From assembly GCA_028554795.2 (NCBI GenBank), contig CM068825.1:160887398-160951397 (forward strand): 64,000 nucleotides of DNA, given 5' to 3'. Source of the stretch: Sinohyriopsis cumingii. Taxonomy: Eukaryota > Mollusca > Bivalvia > Unionida > Unionidae. Under the pieces are notes generated by a model, which did not search any database, was not told where the DNA came from, and worked only from the letters and a program-made list of their open reading frames with translations. The stretch's first letter is position 1; every line of letters starts with the position of its first letter. This document shows, piece after piece, positions 49,866-60,050 of this stretch. The translations under genes were made by a program, and so were the position numbers.

Positions 49866-50265
49866 CAATTTTTCCATTTCCATGTCTTTACTGGTACAAG
49901 TTCTTCATCATCTTCAATTTCTTCTTCTTCTTCTGAATCCCTCTTCTCTGTTTCGTCTTGTATTTTGTTTATTCTCTTTTCTCGTAGGGCACTCTGAATT
50001 CCAGTGTCCTTTCTCCTGACAACGATATTAGGTATCTTGACTTTTGTCTCTCTTTCTTAGACGAAACAGGTATTTTGGAGACAAATACCCATTTACCTTT
50101 GCAGATATAGCAAACTTCATTAGCACTTACACACTTTCGTATGACTCTCATCAAATCAACGGCCAAAAGAGTAAGTTTTGTTGCCACTTTCGCATGTGAA
50201 TTATGCTTTCGTATGACTTTTAGCAAATATTTGACCAGCAGGTCGATCTATGCTGACTCTTCCAT
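49866..50265 (-). pseudogene. Element B arm-encoded zinc-knuckle/acidic protein relic, left arm
   Basis: Mirror of 60051-60451; see that entry. One residue differs in a shared frame (SKIPVSSKK here, SKIPASSKK in the right arm). Confidence 0.45.
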
Positions 50266-50269
50266 CTTT

Positions 50270-52722
50270 GATCGTTTGAGAGCGGAATGAATACTCTGAC
50301 GCTAAGACACTCTCCTTATATACAGAGACCTGCTGCGTATGAAACCTAGTCAAATGTAATTTTGCAATAAGATGAAACGATTTCATTGAGGAAGTAAAAG
50401 GCAATGATGTACCGTATCGCCTCACACAAAACCTGAAGTGTTAGTTCAAATCCGTGTCAGCGATTTCGAAGACGACATAACTGGGCTTTAATCAATGCTC
50501 TCCATTGCTGCCACAAAACCACGAGTCCTGATTCATGCCAAAAGAAATTTCGTTCGGTCCATACAAAATAGTATCACATCTGATAAACGCAAAAACGAAC
50601 TTCCAGAAAACTGAGAACGACGGCTTACACCTACAACGTAAATGTATGAGTTCAAGTAGTGCGTAAAACTTAGTCAAATTAAATTTTTATAGTCAAGACG
50701 AAACGATCTCTTTTCGAAGAAGAAAGTAGACACCAAACGACAATGGCGATCCGTGTCACACAACACTTTTCAAAATGTGTATTATCAGAGGTTTGTTTAG
50801 CGATCTGCACGGTTAAATTAAATGTTGATGTATTTTGCAATAAGACGGACACAATTTCCATGGGATCGCCCATGGTACGATTGTCCGTGCATTAGTTTAA
50901 TTTTTAAAAATATTTTTTTATATAAATCGCCTATAGGATAGACCCAGTAAAGCATGGCCATTCTCGTCACTGTGTGAATAGCTACTCAAGTCAATTCGAA
51001 GCGAACGCGGTAAGAAAATAAGTATAGCCAATGAAATGGCTTACAACGGGTGATGCATTGTTTTGTTCTAGGACTGTGTGGCATAATAATCCCTATGTTC
51101 TTGCGTTGTTACCATTACAGTGCAGACACTGAAATGTGAACTTACAAGCCCTCTTTGTGTGTGTGTGTTGTACCATTTCCTCTTACCACATCAAAATACT
51201 GAGCGTCACAGTATTGGTTCGCGTTTTCAAGCTGACCATTTTTTTATATCTCACTTAAACATTTCGACATAAACACTCACACTCACATCGGTAGAATCAG
51301 AACAAACGTGTTACAGTATTGAGGGGCATGTTATCTTTTTTTTTCAAACTAATAAATTTGGGGTTTGTATGAAGTAAAGAACCGAAAGTACAGTGAAACT
51401 CAAGGATGATGACCCAATCTGTCTGTCTATTGATGCGTGTATTTACTTAAGAAGAAATATGACCTCTAAAACACAAAGAGATACGGCAAGCATGATTAGA
51501 TTAAACACAACGATGTTTTTCCTTCACGCCTGTGTAATTTAGAGTTTCAATCGTCTTTGAAGACAAACTTGGCCTCCTTTTGTAGGGCTTGAAATAATAA
51601 AAAAAGCTGAAAAATCTTAAGCACTTTGCTATAGATAATTTCATCAACAGACTAAACAACATAAATACCGTTACAACAATAGAAAGCCTTAAATCTTCTA
51701 TCAAAAAGAAATGCATGAAAAAAATTAAAGATTAACGATAACTAACCAATGAAACCGAATTTAACAAAGGCAATGACATGTGAAGAAATGCCTCTCACTT
51801 TGGAAAGGTAGGCGAATGTACTCTGTCATGCACCATCAACTTGAAAAAAATTATAAACAGAGAGAAACCTGAATTCAAAATTCAGTTGTTTTTTTTTTTT
51901 CTTCAAAATTATTTCGTTTCTTTTTTCTTTTTGTTTTGGAACAAATCTAAGCACTAATATAGAGTGGAAAAGGGAAAATGCACATACAAGCTTTGATATT
52001 TCTGAAAAAATGAGGGGATATTCCTAATGTTCATAACCACCTATATATGCTTGGACTTGTCTGTGACTTATCCACAAAACAAGATGTACATATTTCTGGT
52101 CAAGCTGCAAGTGTGTGCGTGTTTTTGAAAATGGTAAAAACTTGGATATACCATTTTCTCGTGACACTTATAAAGTGAAGAGTCTGTGCAAGTGTCAAAA
52201 GCCAAAGTCATATAAGTTTTGTATTTTGTACGGCTTGTAAAGATTTCCACTTTAGGAAATGTGAAGTATCACAAGTTATTATCACAAACAGAAGTGGAAC
52301 ATAGGGGCTTGCAAGAAAGAAAATAACCCAGACAGTTGGTGTCATCAAGAGTGCTAGAGACGGTACCCGAACTTGCTTGCTTGCTTACTTGAAGTAAAGT
52401 GATTTTCGCTCTAATGGAGCATGTATCACTGGTTCAATAACGCACCGCGTGATTTTTAATTACTCCTGGGGAAGGAAAGAGAGCCTCATCCCCCAGGCTT
52501 TTATGTACTCACAGACTATTTTTAAATTTAGCCACTCAGGTGTAGGACTAACTAGTCCTTAACAACCTGACTGAAAGGCTTTACACATGAGTGGGAATTG
52601 TCTCACCACACACTCATTTTTCTGTCCGAGCGTGGTAAAGGAGGAAAAAGGTGCTCAGCAAGACAGCCATGGATGTTAAGTACTCACCAAAACGCTAGCC
52701 CGTACTTATTTCAAATCAAGTC
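50270..52722. other. Element B left arm, inner part, no gene recognised
   Basis: Small ORFs of 60-74 residues (50492-50677, 50679-50873, 51501-51716, 52068-52250, all minus) are repeated in the right arm but show no domain. Contains a TATA-like ACTATAAAAATTTAATTTGA (minus strand, near 50690). Inner edge ends TTTCAAATCAAGTC. Confidence 0.5.
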
Positions 52723-52955
52723 CCGTTTTTTGCTAATCGACAATAATAAGTACCAATAATGTGTTAACCACCTGTGCAATTAGTTCAAATCTAACGAGTC
52801 TGTTAAATTTCCTAACATATCTATCTAATGTTAGTACTTAGTGTACATAAAAATAGCCATACTGATCTTATTTAAATTATTATGTCTAAGCGACATATAC
52901 CAGTTTGGTCACTGTTAGGTTTAAAAAGTTAAGTTTGTTGCAGTGTTCCAATGGG

Positions 52956-53720
52956 TCAAGTTTGTTTCGAGAATAGTTTAGTCAAGGAGGGATACCAAGC
53001 CAAATATGGTTCCCTATTTAATAAAAAGAAATCTTTTGGAGCCCTAAAAAAAGTCTGGTTTTTCTGTTCGAAGGTAACACGTCTCTCTTTTGCTTTCACG
53101 TTCTTTCCCGCACTCCTAGTCTCATGAGTCTTGATATCAGGAAATGCGTAGCCATGATGGGCGATAATGTAAGCAGCGGCTTCTACCAGTTGACTGAGGG
53201 GGTATCCAGTGTAGGTTTGTCTGTAGAATTGGGGAAGAACTCTGACCCCTAATCCCCATTGAGAAGGTCTTGGTTTAAAGGTGTCTAGAGATCTGTAGGC
53301 AACGTATTGTATGGCTCTAATAAACTGCCCTGCTATGTTGACGTCATACAATGCTTGATCTAGCCCCATTTCGGTGTACTTTTCAACGAGGGTCAGCGTC
53401 CCCCTCCTCCTCCTCAACCGCCTCAATTTCTTTTTCTGGTTCTGATACTAATTCTTCAGTTGATGTAGATAGTTTCAAATCCGCCGCTATGGTGTCTGTC
53501 GCTGTTATTGTTGTTGTGGTTGTTATTTCAGCTGAGATTGCCTGTAGTATCGGAGTGAGAAAAGAACGTAGTGCCACCGATAATTACATTTGAGTTTGCC
53601 ATACCGTTTGTCTAACATAATTGGACCTTTGTTTTGCCACCACTCTTTCCGGGACGGGTTGTTTGTTAGGTATAGTCGGCTGTTGACTAGATGTTATTTG
53701 TGTTCTCGAGGTGGGTGGAG
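52956..53720 (-). pseudogene. Unidentified element B core ORF on the strand opposite the capsid genes
   Basis: The main open part (52956-53426) contains EKYTEMGLDQALYDVNIAGQ, FIRAIQYVAYRSLDTFKPRP and GLGVRVLPQFYRQTYTGYPL, then AAAYIIAHHGYAFPDIKTHE and EPYLAWYPSLTKLFS. Upstream frames are Thr-rich (ITTTTTITATDTIAADL) and acidic (EEELVSEPEKEIEAVEEEEG-like). It reads like a real globular protein with an acidic leader, about 150 residues in the main part, but I recognise no family. It is transcribed away from the plus-strand gene block. Broken, one or two breaks. Confidence 0.5.
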
Positions 53721-53730
53721 TGCTAACTAG

Positions 53731-53849
53731 CAGAAACCGTAAAGTGGGCAAACGACGTCAAAGAAGTTAAAGTACGTTGGAAAGGATATCCGACCAGTTA
53801 TCATTCTTGGATCGACGCTTCGCACGTCATCGACTATAAAAAGAAGTGA
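53731..53849 (+). pseudogene. Polinton integrase C-terminal chromodomain relic (element B)
   Basis: The frame ending at 53849 reads VKVRWKGYPTSYHSWIDASH then VIDYKKK and stop. This is the end of a retroviral-type integrase with a chromodomain: 'V-x-WKGYP-x-x-x-x-SWI' is its hallmark, as in Ty3/gypsy and Polinton integrases. The catalytic DDE core is absent from the window. The next ORF overlaps its stop codon, matching tight Polinton gene spacing. Partial fossil. Confidence 0.85.
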
Positions 53850-53854
53850 CCATC

Positions 53855-54259
53855 ATGCCCTTTCACACAGATTCAGCTACTGCGATGACTCCTTCACCCA
53901 ATTCTTCTCTGCAAGATTTACAAAAACAACCCTTGTGGATGAGGTATAGAGAACGTGTGCCTAAAACGCAAATCGTCTTTTTCTGCCAAATCTTCGTGGT
54001 GTATTGTGTCATCGGGGCAGCCATCGCCAATTTGAGTTTGCAACAAGGAGACAAACAATTCTGGACCATTGTATTGAGCAGTTACATCGGTTACCTGCTT
54101 CCCAATCCCTCCCTGAAATTCTCCTCGAACGGGAACCACGGGAACCTTGTGTCCAGTGTCAGTGCCAGCCACCACTCCAACAACAACTCCATTTTGGGCG
54201 GAGACACTCCTTTGACTTCCAGAATCGCCTCGGAGAGCCACAAAACTCTGGAATTATGA
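53855..54259 (+). CDS. Small Polinton membrane protein (element B)
   Basis: The 137-residue frame can start at a GTG at 53846, or at the ATG at 53855 chosen here (134 residues). After a Ser/Thr-rich leader and LWMRYRERVPK comes a hydrophobic segment IVFFCQIFVVYCVIGAAIAN, a probable membrane helix, then QFWTIVLSSYIGYLLPNPSL, a second hydrophobic stretch with the 'LW-x-x-LLSS-x-x-GYLLPNP' ending I know from a small ORF widespread in Polintons. The tail is Ser/Asn-rich. It lies between the integrase end and the penton-type gene, overlapping both slightly. Role unknown; a virion or membrane protein is likely. Frame looks whole. Confidence 0.65.
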   Translation: MPFHTDSATAMTPSPNSSLQDLQKQPLWMRYRERVPKTQIVFFCQIFVVYCVIGAAIANLSLQQGDKQFWTIVLSSYIGYLLPNPSLKFSSNGNHGNLVSSVSASHHSNNNSILGGDTPLTSRIASESHKTLEL

Positions 54260-55172
54260 GCAATAATAGCCAATTTTACTTAACCTTACCCAGTGACAGT
54301 TCCATGGAGGTGTTTCCCAACAACACGTTGTGCTGTTACACGGTCAAATTACCTCAGACCATCCAGTTAGATCACGAAGCCCATTGGGAAGTGGCTTTAG
54401 TGGAAATCATTCACCCAACACAAATCAAAAACATCACCGAAAAGCAAAACACTTTCGAGGTGGAAATCCTGAATGCCCAGTTGGAGGAAGAAATCAACAA
54501 AATCGGGTTTTTAGGGGACACAAGACCAGCCAGCAATCCAGCCTTCATTATCTACACCTTGAAAATTCCTTCAGGTTATTATTTTAGTGGTGAACATTTG
54601 GTGGACACTATTGCGGACAGGTTCAACTTAGCCTTTGGCAAAGCGCTGAACAGAGCCAAAAAAGTGTGAAGATTGAGTACCTTAAAGTGGCTCATCGTCT
54701 CGTGATCAAATTTCAAGATACGGACACATTGTCCCTCAGGTTCAATGGTAGTTTGTTTGAAATTTTGGGTGGACATGCAGAAATGGTCGCAAACAATATG
54801 AGCCCCAAGATCAAAAGTAATATGGATTTTTACAGAGCTTTTGGAAACCCGGTAGAACTGAACCAAGGGCTTAATTTGATCTTTGTGTATTCCGATGTGG
54901 TGGAGTACAACGTGGTGGGACACACCTCTGTTCCGTTACTGCGTGTCATTCCTTTCAAAGTGGATAGTGCCATAAACAATGACCAGGAAGGTGCAAACAC
55001 CTATCACGTACACCGTGAATTTGTACATCCTCACTATTTACCCGTCAGTAAGTCGTATTTAGACACTGTCAACATTGCTATAAAAGGAGATCTGGGACAA
55101 AATATTCCCTTCTCCAAAGGGAAAGTTACAGTGAAACTCCATTTTCGAAAACGGTTCTCTAACGAATTGTAA
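54256..55172 (+). pseudogene. Penton-type minor capsid protein (element B)
   Basis: Two adjoining open parts (54256-54669 and 54666-55172). The first begins MSNNSQFYLTLPSDSSMEVF and contains YTVKLPQTIQLDHEAHWEVA followed by LVEIIHPTQIKNI. The second contains RFNGSLFEILGGHAE, NLIFVYSDVVEYNVVGHTSV, then HYLPVSKSYLDTVNIAIKGD and IPFSKGKVTVKLHFRKRF. 'FYLTLPS-x-x-S...WEVAL-E-x-x-P' and 'YSD-V-x-x-x-x-VG-x-x-x-PLLR' with 'F-x-H-x-x-Y-x-PV...DT-x-x-I' are marks of the protein in invertebrate Polintons that I take to be the penton or minor capsid component. The start at 54256 is preferred over 54004 because upstream codons do not resemble the family. Not a single open frame. Confidence 0.8.
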
Positions 55173-55309
55173 GTCAAGACAGCGAAGAGGGACATTTTCA
55201 CCCTATAAAATCCGGCCAGATGCGTGTGGAATTTCAGTTTGCAGAAAATCTACCCGCAGATAATACGGTGAACGTCCTCCTGTATGCTGAATTGGACAAT
55301 ACGATATAA
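55173..55309 (+). pseudogene. Capsid-type (F54H12.2-like) C-terminal piece (element B)
   Basis: The frame ending at 55309 reads PIKSGQMRVEFQFAENLPAD then NTVNVLLYAELDNTI, matching the 'G-x-x-R-x-x-x-x-F-x-x-x-LP-x-x-VNV-x-x-YAE-x-x-x-x-I' end of F54H12.2-like proteins. It lies immediately after the penton-type gene, where the capsid gene is expected. The remainder of the protein is represented only in element A. Partial fossil. Confidence 0.65.
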
Positions 55310-55350
55310 ACCAACAGTTTGAGAGAAGTCATTCTACACTATTAGAAGTC

Positions 55351-55856
55351 ATGGAAGACTTTTATCAATGTTTGTATAGTAGGGATTCTTTGGACATGGA
55401 ATGTGAAGATCCTGAGGAAGGAGAACCCCAAGACAAAGACGAAGAAGTCATCATGATGAAGTCTAGATGGCCAGAACAAGAATCACATATAGTTTCCTGT
55501 TATGCTATAGTCTTGACAGAAAAAAAATTAAGGAATTGATCAAGAAAGATTACTATGGATGTCATAACGATCATCCCAGTCAAATTCAACACGATAAATG
55601 CCTAATGCTGAGTCAAGAAGAAAAATTGGACGAATATCTGGACGAAGCTTGGAGTCTCATCTCGGACGAAGTCGTGTTGCATCAGTGGTATAAAGACGTG
55701 CGTGAACATTCTTGTCCACCATTAAACACTCAAGAGATCGATCGTATCGAAGCTCTCCTGAATCAGAGTGAGGAAACGAAACGAAGAAACTGTTATTTGT
55801 CAGACATTTTCAAGCAAAAAGTCAGGATCGAATTGATGACTTATTATTACCTGTGA
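55351..55856 (+). pseudogene. Polinton-associated Cys/His protein ('DHPSQ' motif) (element B)
   Basis: The upstream part begins MEDFYQCLYSRDSLDMECED and is acidic (DPEEGEPQDKDEEV). The downstream part contains KKDYYGCHNDHPSQIQHDKC followed by LMLSQEEKLDEYLDEAWSLI. 'YGC-x-x-DHPSQ-x-x-H-x-CLM' is a signature I associate with an uncharacterised ORF found beside the adenain-like protease in animal Polintons; the Cys and His spacing could bind zinc. The rest is helical and charged (QEIDRIEALLNQSEETKRRN). Function unknown. Overlapping open parts, one break likely. Confidence 0.6.
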
Positions 55857-55881
55857 AGAAGAAGAAAAAAGCGCACAAAAC

Positions 55882-56442
55882 ATGGATACCTGGGAACTTT
55901 ATTACCTTTTGAACCACAGTTCGTATACGTCTTCTTGGAATCCCGTCGTCTGTGCTAAAGATGAACTCCCTCATCGCAAACCTCAAGACCATCTAGCTTA
56001 CGTGATCAACACGGACGACAGTCATCTCCCAGGAACCCACTGGGTAGCCGTTTACTTTCCTCAAGAAGGATGTGTGGAATATTTCGATTCGTACGGATTG
56101 CCCCCTTTGGAAGACGATATCATCGACTTTATGAGAAGAAATGCTCAAACCACCCGATTCAATAATGTGAAATTACAAGGCACAGATTCCTTGGTGTGTG
56201 GACAATATTGTGTGTATTTTCTGCATCATCGCAGCCTGGGCTATTCCTTAGAACATTCAGTGACTCATTTTGATCCTCGTTCTTCTTCTAGAAATGATGT
56301 GAAAGTAGATCAATGGTTTTGTGACCATTATGCTTATCTTTTGTCTCAAGCTAGGAAACCTAGTGTCAATCAATGGCCTGATGACTTCCAACAGTGGAAA
56401 TCACAATTTCATTCACAACGTTGTCAGCCCTGTTTAAAGTAG
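55882..56442 (+). CDS. PRO: Adenain-like cysteine protease (element B)
   Basis: 186 residues, close to the size of adenovirus protease (about 200). Catalytic features are in the right order: His53 in GTHWVAVYF, Asp69 in EYFDSYGLPP, the oxyanion Gln99 in VKLQGTDSLV and nucleophile Cys106 in CGQYCVYFLHH. The stretch LQGTDSLVCGQYCVYFLHH parallels the adenain block around its Gln115 and Cys122. In adenoviruses and, by inference, Polintons this enzyme matures capsid proteins. The start ATG at 55882 follows the previous ORF by 25 bases, giving MDTWELYYLL. The frame looks whole. After it comes about 260 bp of AT-rich sequence with AATAAAAAAATG-like words that may hold polyadenylation signals. Confidence 0.93.
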   Translation: MDTWELYYLLNHSSYTSSWNPVVCAKDELPHRKPQDHLAYVINTDDSHLPGTHWVAVYFPQEGCVEYFDSYGLPPLEDDIIDFMRRNAQTTRFNNVKLQGTDSLVCGQYCVYFLHHRSLGYSLEHSVTHFDPRSSSRNDVKVDQWFCDHYAYLLSQARKPSVNQWPDDFQQWKSQFHSQRCQPCLK

Positions 56443-56768
56443 AGTGTGAATTGAAAAAAAATGTTTGGTATTTGAAAAAAATGTTTGATGTTATAGTGTT
56501 AGATTATTGTTAAAAAAATGTTAGAGTTGTTTGTTAGTATGAATAAAAAAATGTTGTGTTTTGAAGAAAAAAATGCCTTTGTGGTTTGTTTGGCTATAGG
56601 AATCTTGATTCATGCTCTTTGACTTCTTTCTATCCCTCCCATAACACTATTTGAACGTTCCGGCTCGAAAACCGTGTAGCAATATTTTCCTTCACGTCCG
56701 CGCTTTGACAATAAAAACGGGGAAGTCTCCAGTCTGCCCATCCATTGTTAACTTATCTTCCTACGTAG
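56443..56768. other. Intergenic, element B core
   Basis: AT-rich, with AAAAAAATGTTTG-type near-repeats at 56456-56575, AATAAA at 56541-56546, and TATTTTCCTTCACGTCCG at 56682-56699, a motif shared with other parts of these elements. Confidence 0.6.
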
Positions 56769-57206
56769 ATGTGCTCAAGATTAGCCAAGTTGAACGAAGC
56801 CTATGTGAATTTGCATAGGGTCATGACAAGTCTGATACCGAGACCTGAAGAGATAGACAATATCATAATGTTGAAAGTCACTGAAGACCTGAAAGAAGAG
56901 CTCTTCAAGGAGGAATTCAAGAAGGAGAAAGAAGAATGGATGGAGAAGTACAGACTTCATAAACGGCAGAGAGAGAGCAGCAACAGCAGCAGCATGAACC
57001 TGACAAAGGCTTTGTCGATTATCGTATCGACACCAAAGAGTTCTTCTTCTCTTTTCCGAAGAAGCAGATCTTATCCTGTGAGAAAGCCTGTCGTCAGAGG
57101 AGGCCGCCATCTTATAACCCAAGCGATCGCCATAGCTTCAAGTTCCCAAAAACATTTCAGGGCTACCCCATACTCTCGAAAAGAAATAACATTGCATTGC
57201 CTATGA
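56769..57206 (+). CDS. Lys/Glu-rich helical protein, relative of the element A TIR ORF (element B)
   Basis: 145 residues starting MCSRLAKLNEAYVNLHRVMT. Residues about 25-70 are strongly charged and helical (VTEDLKEELFKEEFKKEKEE, WMEKYRLHKRQRESS), then a Ser-rich stretch and basic SLFRRSRSYPVRKP. The 3' end DNA (CAAAAACATTTCAGGGCTACCCC...TCTCGAAAAG) is homologous to the 3' end of the Lys/Glu-rich ORF in the element A TIRs and to 2017-2050 in element C. Thus the gene is single-copy in B's core but duplicated in A's TIRs. Function unknown. Frame open; the C-terminus may be altered. Confidence 0.55.
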   Translation: MCSRLAKLNEAYVNLHRVMTSLIPRPEEIDNIIMLKVTEDLKEELFKEEFKKEKEEWMEKYRLHKRQRESSNSSSMNLTKALSIIVSTPKSSSSLFRRSRSYPVRKPVVRGGRHLITQAIAIASSSQKHFRATPYSRKEITLHCL

Positions 57207-57593
57207 TATGTTAGTCAGTTAGAAGAAAAAATACAGAAGTGAGTCTATCAGCACATGATTTCTTTATCTTGGTTAGAAAGTGTGACTCTAAGTTGTTCGT
57301 TTCCGTCGCTTATCAAAATTTTAAAAATAGTAATGTTCTGTAAAAAAGTGAGTGAGTGTTTCTTTTAGGTCTGTGCGTTTTTGTTTTGTTTTTTTTTGTT
57401 GGTGATAATATGGATAATGTAAGTTCGGGTACAACGAAATTAAAAGAATTAGGCCCAGAACTCGGTGTGGAGGGAAGAAACATACGCAACAGCAGCGGGA
57501 GCAAGAAATGCAGACCTAGCCAGTTAGCAATGAGGCATTCTGCGTTTGACAATGCCTTTGATGTCGTACACGTCGTCTTTTTCTTGGTGACAC
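57207..57593. other. Element B core, right end, no confident gene
   Basis: ORF 57356-57610 (MFLLGLCVFVLFFFVGDNMD, then NVSSGTTKLKELGPELGVEG) runs into the arm; a hydrophobic N-terminus followed by polar sequence, possibly a small secreted or membrane protein, but unsupported. Confidence 0.35.
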
Positions 57594-57610
57594 GACTTGA
57601 TTTGAAATAA

Positions 57611-59990
57611 GTACGGGCTAGCGTTTTGGTGAGTACTTAACATCCATGGCTGTCTTGCTGAGCACCTTTTTCCTCCTTTACCACGCTCGGACAGAAAAAT
57701 GAGTGTGTGGTGAGACAATTCCCACTCATGTGTAAAGCCTTTCAGTCAGGTTGTTAAGGACTAGTTAGTCCTACACCTGAGTGGCTAAATTTAAAAATAG
57801 TCTGTGAGTACATAAAAGCCTGGGGGATGAGGCTCTCTTTCCTTCCCCAGGAGTAATTAAAAATCACGCGGTGCGTTATTGAACCAGTGATACATGCTCC
57901 ATTAGAGCGAAAATCACTTTACTTCAAGTAAGCAAGCAAGCAAGTTCGGGTACCGTCTCTAGCACTCTTGATGACACCAACTGTCTGGGTTATTTTCTTT
58001 CTTGCAAGCCCCTATGTTCCACTTCTGTTTGTGATAATAACTTGTGATACTTCACATTTCCTAAAGTGGAAATCTTTACAAGCCGTACAAAATACAAAAC
58101 TTATATGACTTTGGCTTTTGACACTTGCACAGACTCTTCACTTTATAAGTGTCACGAGAAAATGGTATATCCAAGTTTTTACCATTTTCAAAAACACGCA
58201 CACACTTGCAGCTTGACCAGAAATATGTACATCTTGTTTTGTGGATAAGTCACAGACAAGTCCAAGCATATATAGGTGGTTATGAACATTAGGAATATCC
58301 CCTCATTTTTTCAGAAATATCAAAGCTTGTATGTGCATTTTCCCTTTTCCACTCTATATTAGTGCTTAGATTTGTTCCAAAACAAAAAGAAAAAAGAAAC
58401 GAAATAATTTTGAAGAAAAAAAAAAAACAACTGAATTTTGAATTCAGGTTTCTCTCTGTTTATAATTTTTTTCAAGTTGATGGTGCATGACAGAGTACAT
58501 TCGCCTACCTTTCCAAAGTGAGAGGCATTTCTTCACATGTCATTGCCTTTGTTAAATTCGGTTTCATTGGTTAGTTATCGTTAATCTTTAATTTTTTTCA
58601 TGCATTTCTTTTTGATAGAAGATTTAAGGCTTTCTATTGTTGTAACGGTATTTATGTTGTTTAGTCTGTTGATGAAATTATCTATAGCAAAGTGCTTAAG
58701 ATTTTTCAGCTTTTTTTATTATTTCAAGCCCTACAAAAGGAGGCCAAGTTTGTCTTCAAAGACGATTGAAACTCTAAATTACACAGGCGTGAAGGAAAAA
58801 CATCGTTGTGTTTAATCTAATCATGCTTGCCGTATCTCTTTGTGTTTTAGAGGTCATATTTCTTCTTAAGTAAATACACGCATCAATAGACAGACAGATT
58901 GGGTCATCATCCTTGAGTTTCACTGTACTTTCGGTTCTTTACTTCATACAAACCCCAAATTTATTAGTTTGAAAAAAAAAGATAACATGCCCCTCAATAC
59001 TGTAACACGTTTGTTCTGATTCTACCGATGTGAGTGTGAGTGTTTATGTCGAAATGTTTAAGTGAGATATAAAAAAATGGTCAGCTTGAAAACGCGAACC
59101 AATACTGTGACGCTCAGTATTTTGATGTGGTAAGAGGAAATGGTACAACACACACACACAAAGAGGGCTTGTAAGTTCACATTTCAGTGTCTGCACTGTA
59201 ATGGTAACAACGCAAGAACATAGGGATTATTATGCCACACAGTCCTAGAACAAAACAATGCATCACCCGTTGTAAGCCATTTCATTGGCTATACTTATTT
59301 TCTTACCGCGTTCGCTTCGAATTGACTTGAGTAGCTATTCACACAGTGACGAGAATGGCCATGCTTTACTGGGTCTATCCTATAGGCGATTTATATAAAA
59401 AAATATTTTTAAAAATTAAACTAATGCACGGACAATCGTACCATGGGCGATCCCATGGAAATTGTGTCCGTCTTATTGCAAAATACATCAACATTTAATT
59501 TAACCGTGCAGATCGCTAAACAAACCTCTGATAATACACATTTTGAAAAGTGTTGTGTGACACGGATCGCCATTGTCGTTTGGTGTCTACTTTCTTCTTC
59601 GAAAAGAGATCGTTTCGTCTTGACTATAAAAATTTAATTTGACTAAGTTTTACGCACTACTTGAACTCATACATTTACGTTGTAGGTGTAAGCCGTCGTT
59701 CTCAGTTTTCTGGAAGTTCGTTTTTGCGTTTATCAGATGTGATACTATTTTGTATGGACCGAACGAAATTTCTTTTGGCATGAATCAGGACTCGTGGTTT
59801 TGTGGCAGCAATGGAGAGCATTGATTAAAGCCCAGTTATGTCGTCTTCGAAATCGCTGACACGGATTTGAACTAACACTTCAGGTTTTGTGTGAGGCGAT
59901 ACGGTACATCATTGCCTTTTACTTCCTCAATGAAATCGTTTCATCTTATTGCAAAATTACATTTGACTAGGTTTCATACGCAGCAGGTCT
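57611..59990. other. Element B right arm, inner part, no gene recognised
   Basis: Mirror of 50325-52722. Small ORFs at 58066-58248, 58600-58815, 59443-59637 and 59639-59824 have no domain. 59550-59680 and 59860-59970 look like a diverged duplication (GACACGGAT...ATTTGACTAAGTTTTACGCA versus ATTTGACTAGGTTTCATACG). Confidence 0.5.
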
Positions 59991-59993
59991 CTG

Positions 59994-60002
59994 TATATAA
60001 GG
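59994..60002 (+). promoter_or_regulatory. TATA box (TATATAAGG) upstream of the arm-encoded ORF
   Basis: TATATAAGG lies 49 bases before the first ATG of the zinc-knuckle-like ORF; mirrored at 50314-50322. Spacing suits a TATA promoter with a short leader. Confidence 0.5.
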
Positions 60003-60050
60003 AGAGTGTCTTAGCGTCAGAGTATTCATTCCGCTCTCAAACGATCAAAG

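Larger units (their letters stand above)
47018..52722. repeat. Element B left inverted arm (5.7 kb)
   Basis: Reverse complement of 57594-63274. Small ORFs are reproduced residue for residue in the other arm (for example 51501-51716 minus and 58600-58815 plus; 50679-50873 minus and 59443-59637 plus). Differences seen are mainly in CA/GC run lengths and single bases. From the end inward: subterminal repeats, two regulatory modules, a minisatellite, the zinc-knuckle-like ORF, then about 2.5 kb with no recognised gene (50270-52722). Confidence 0.95.

Noticed and set aside
54004-54255. Upstream extension of the penton-type frame
   Set aside because: Codons before 54256 are the out-of-frame reading of the membrane-protein ORF; the family-like sequence begins at MSNNSQF.
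54579-54923. Minus-strand ORF starting MSHHVVLHHIGIHKDQIKPL and the similar plus-strand ORF at 12739
   Set aside because: Both are antisense shadows of the penton-type gene; their likeness simply confirms that A and B share that gene.
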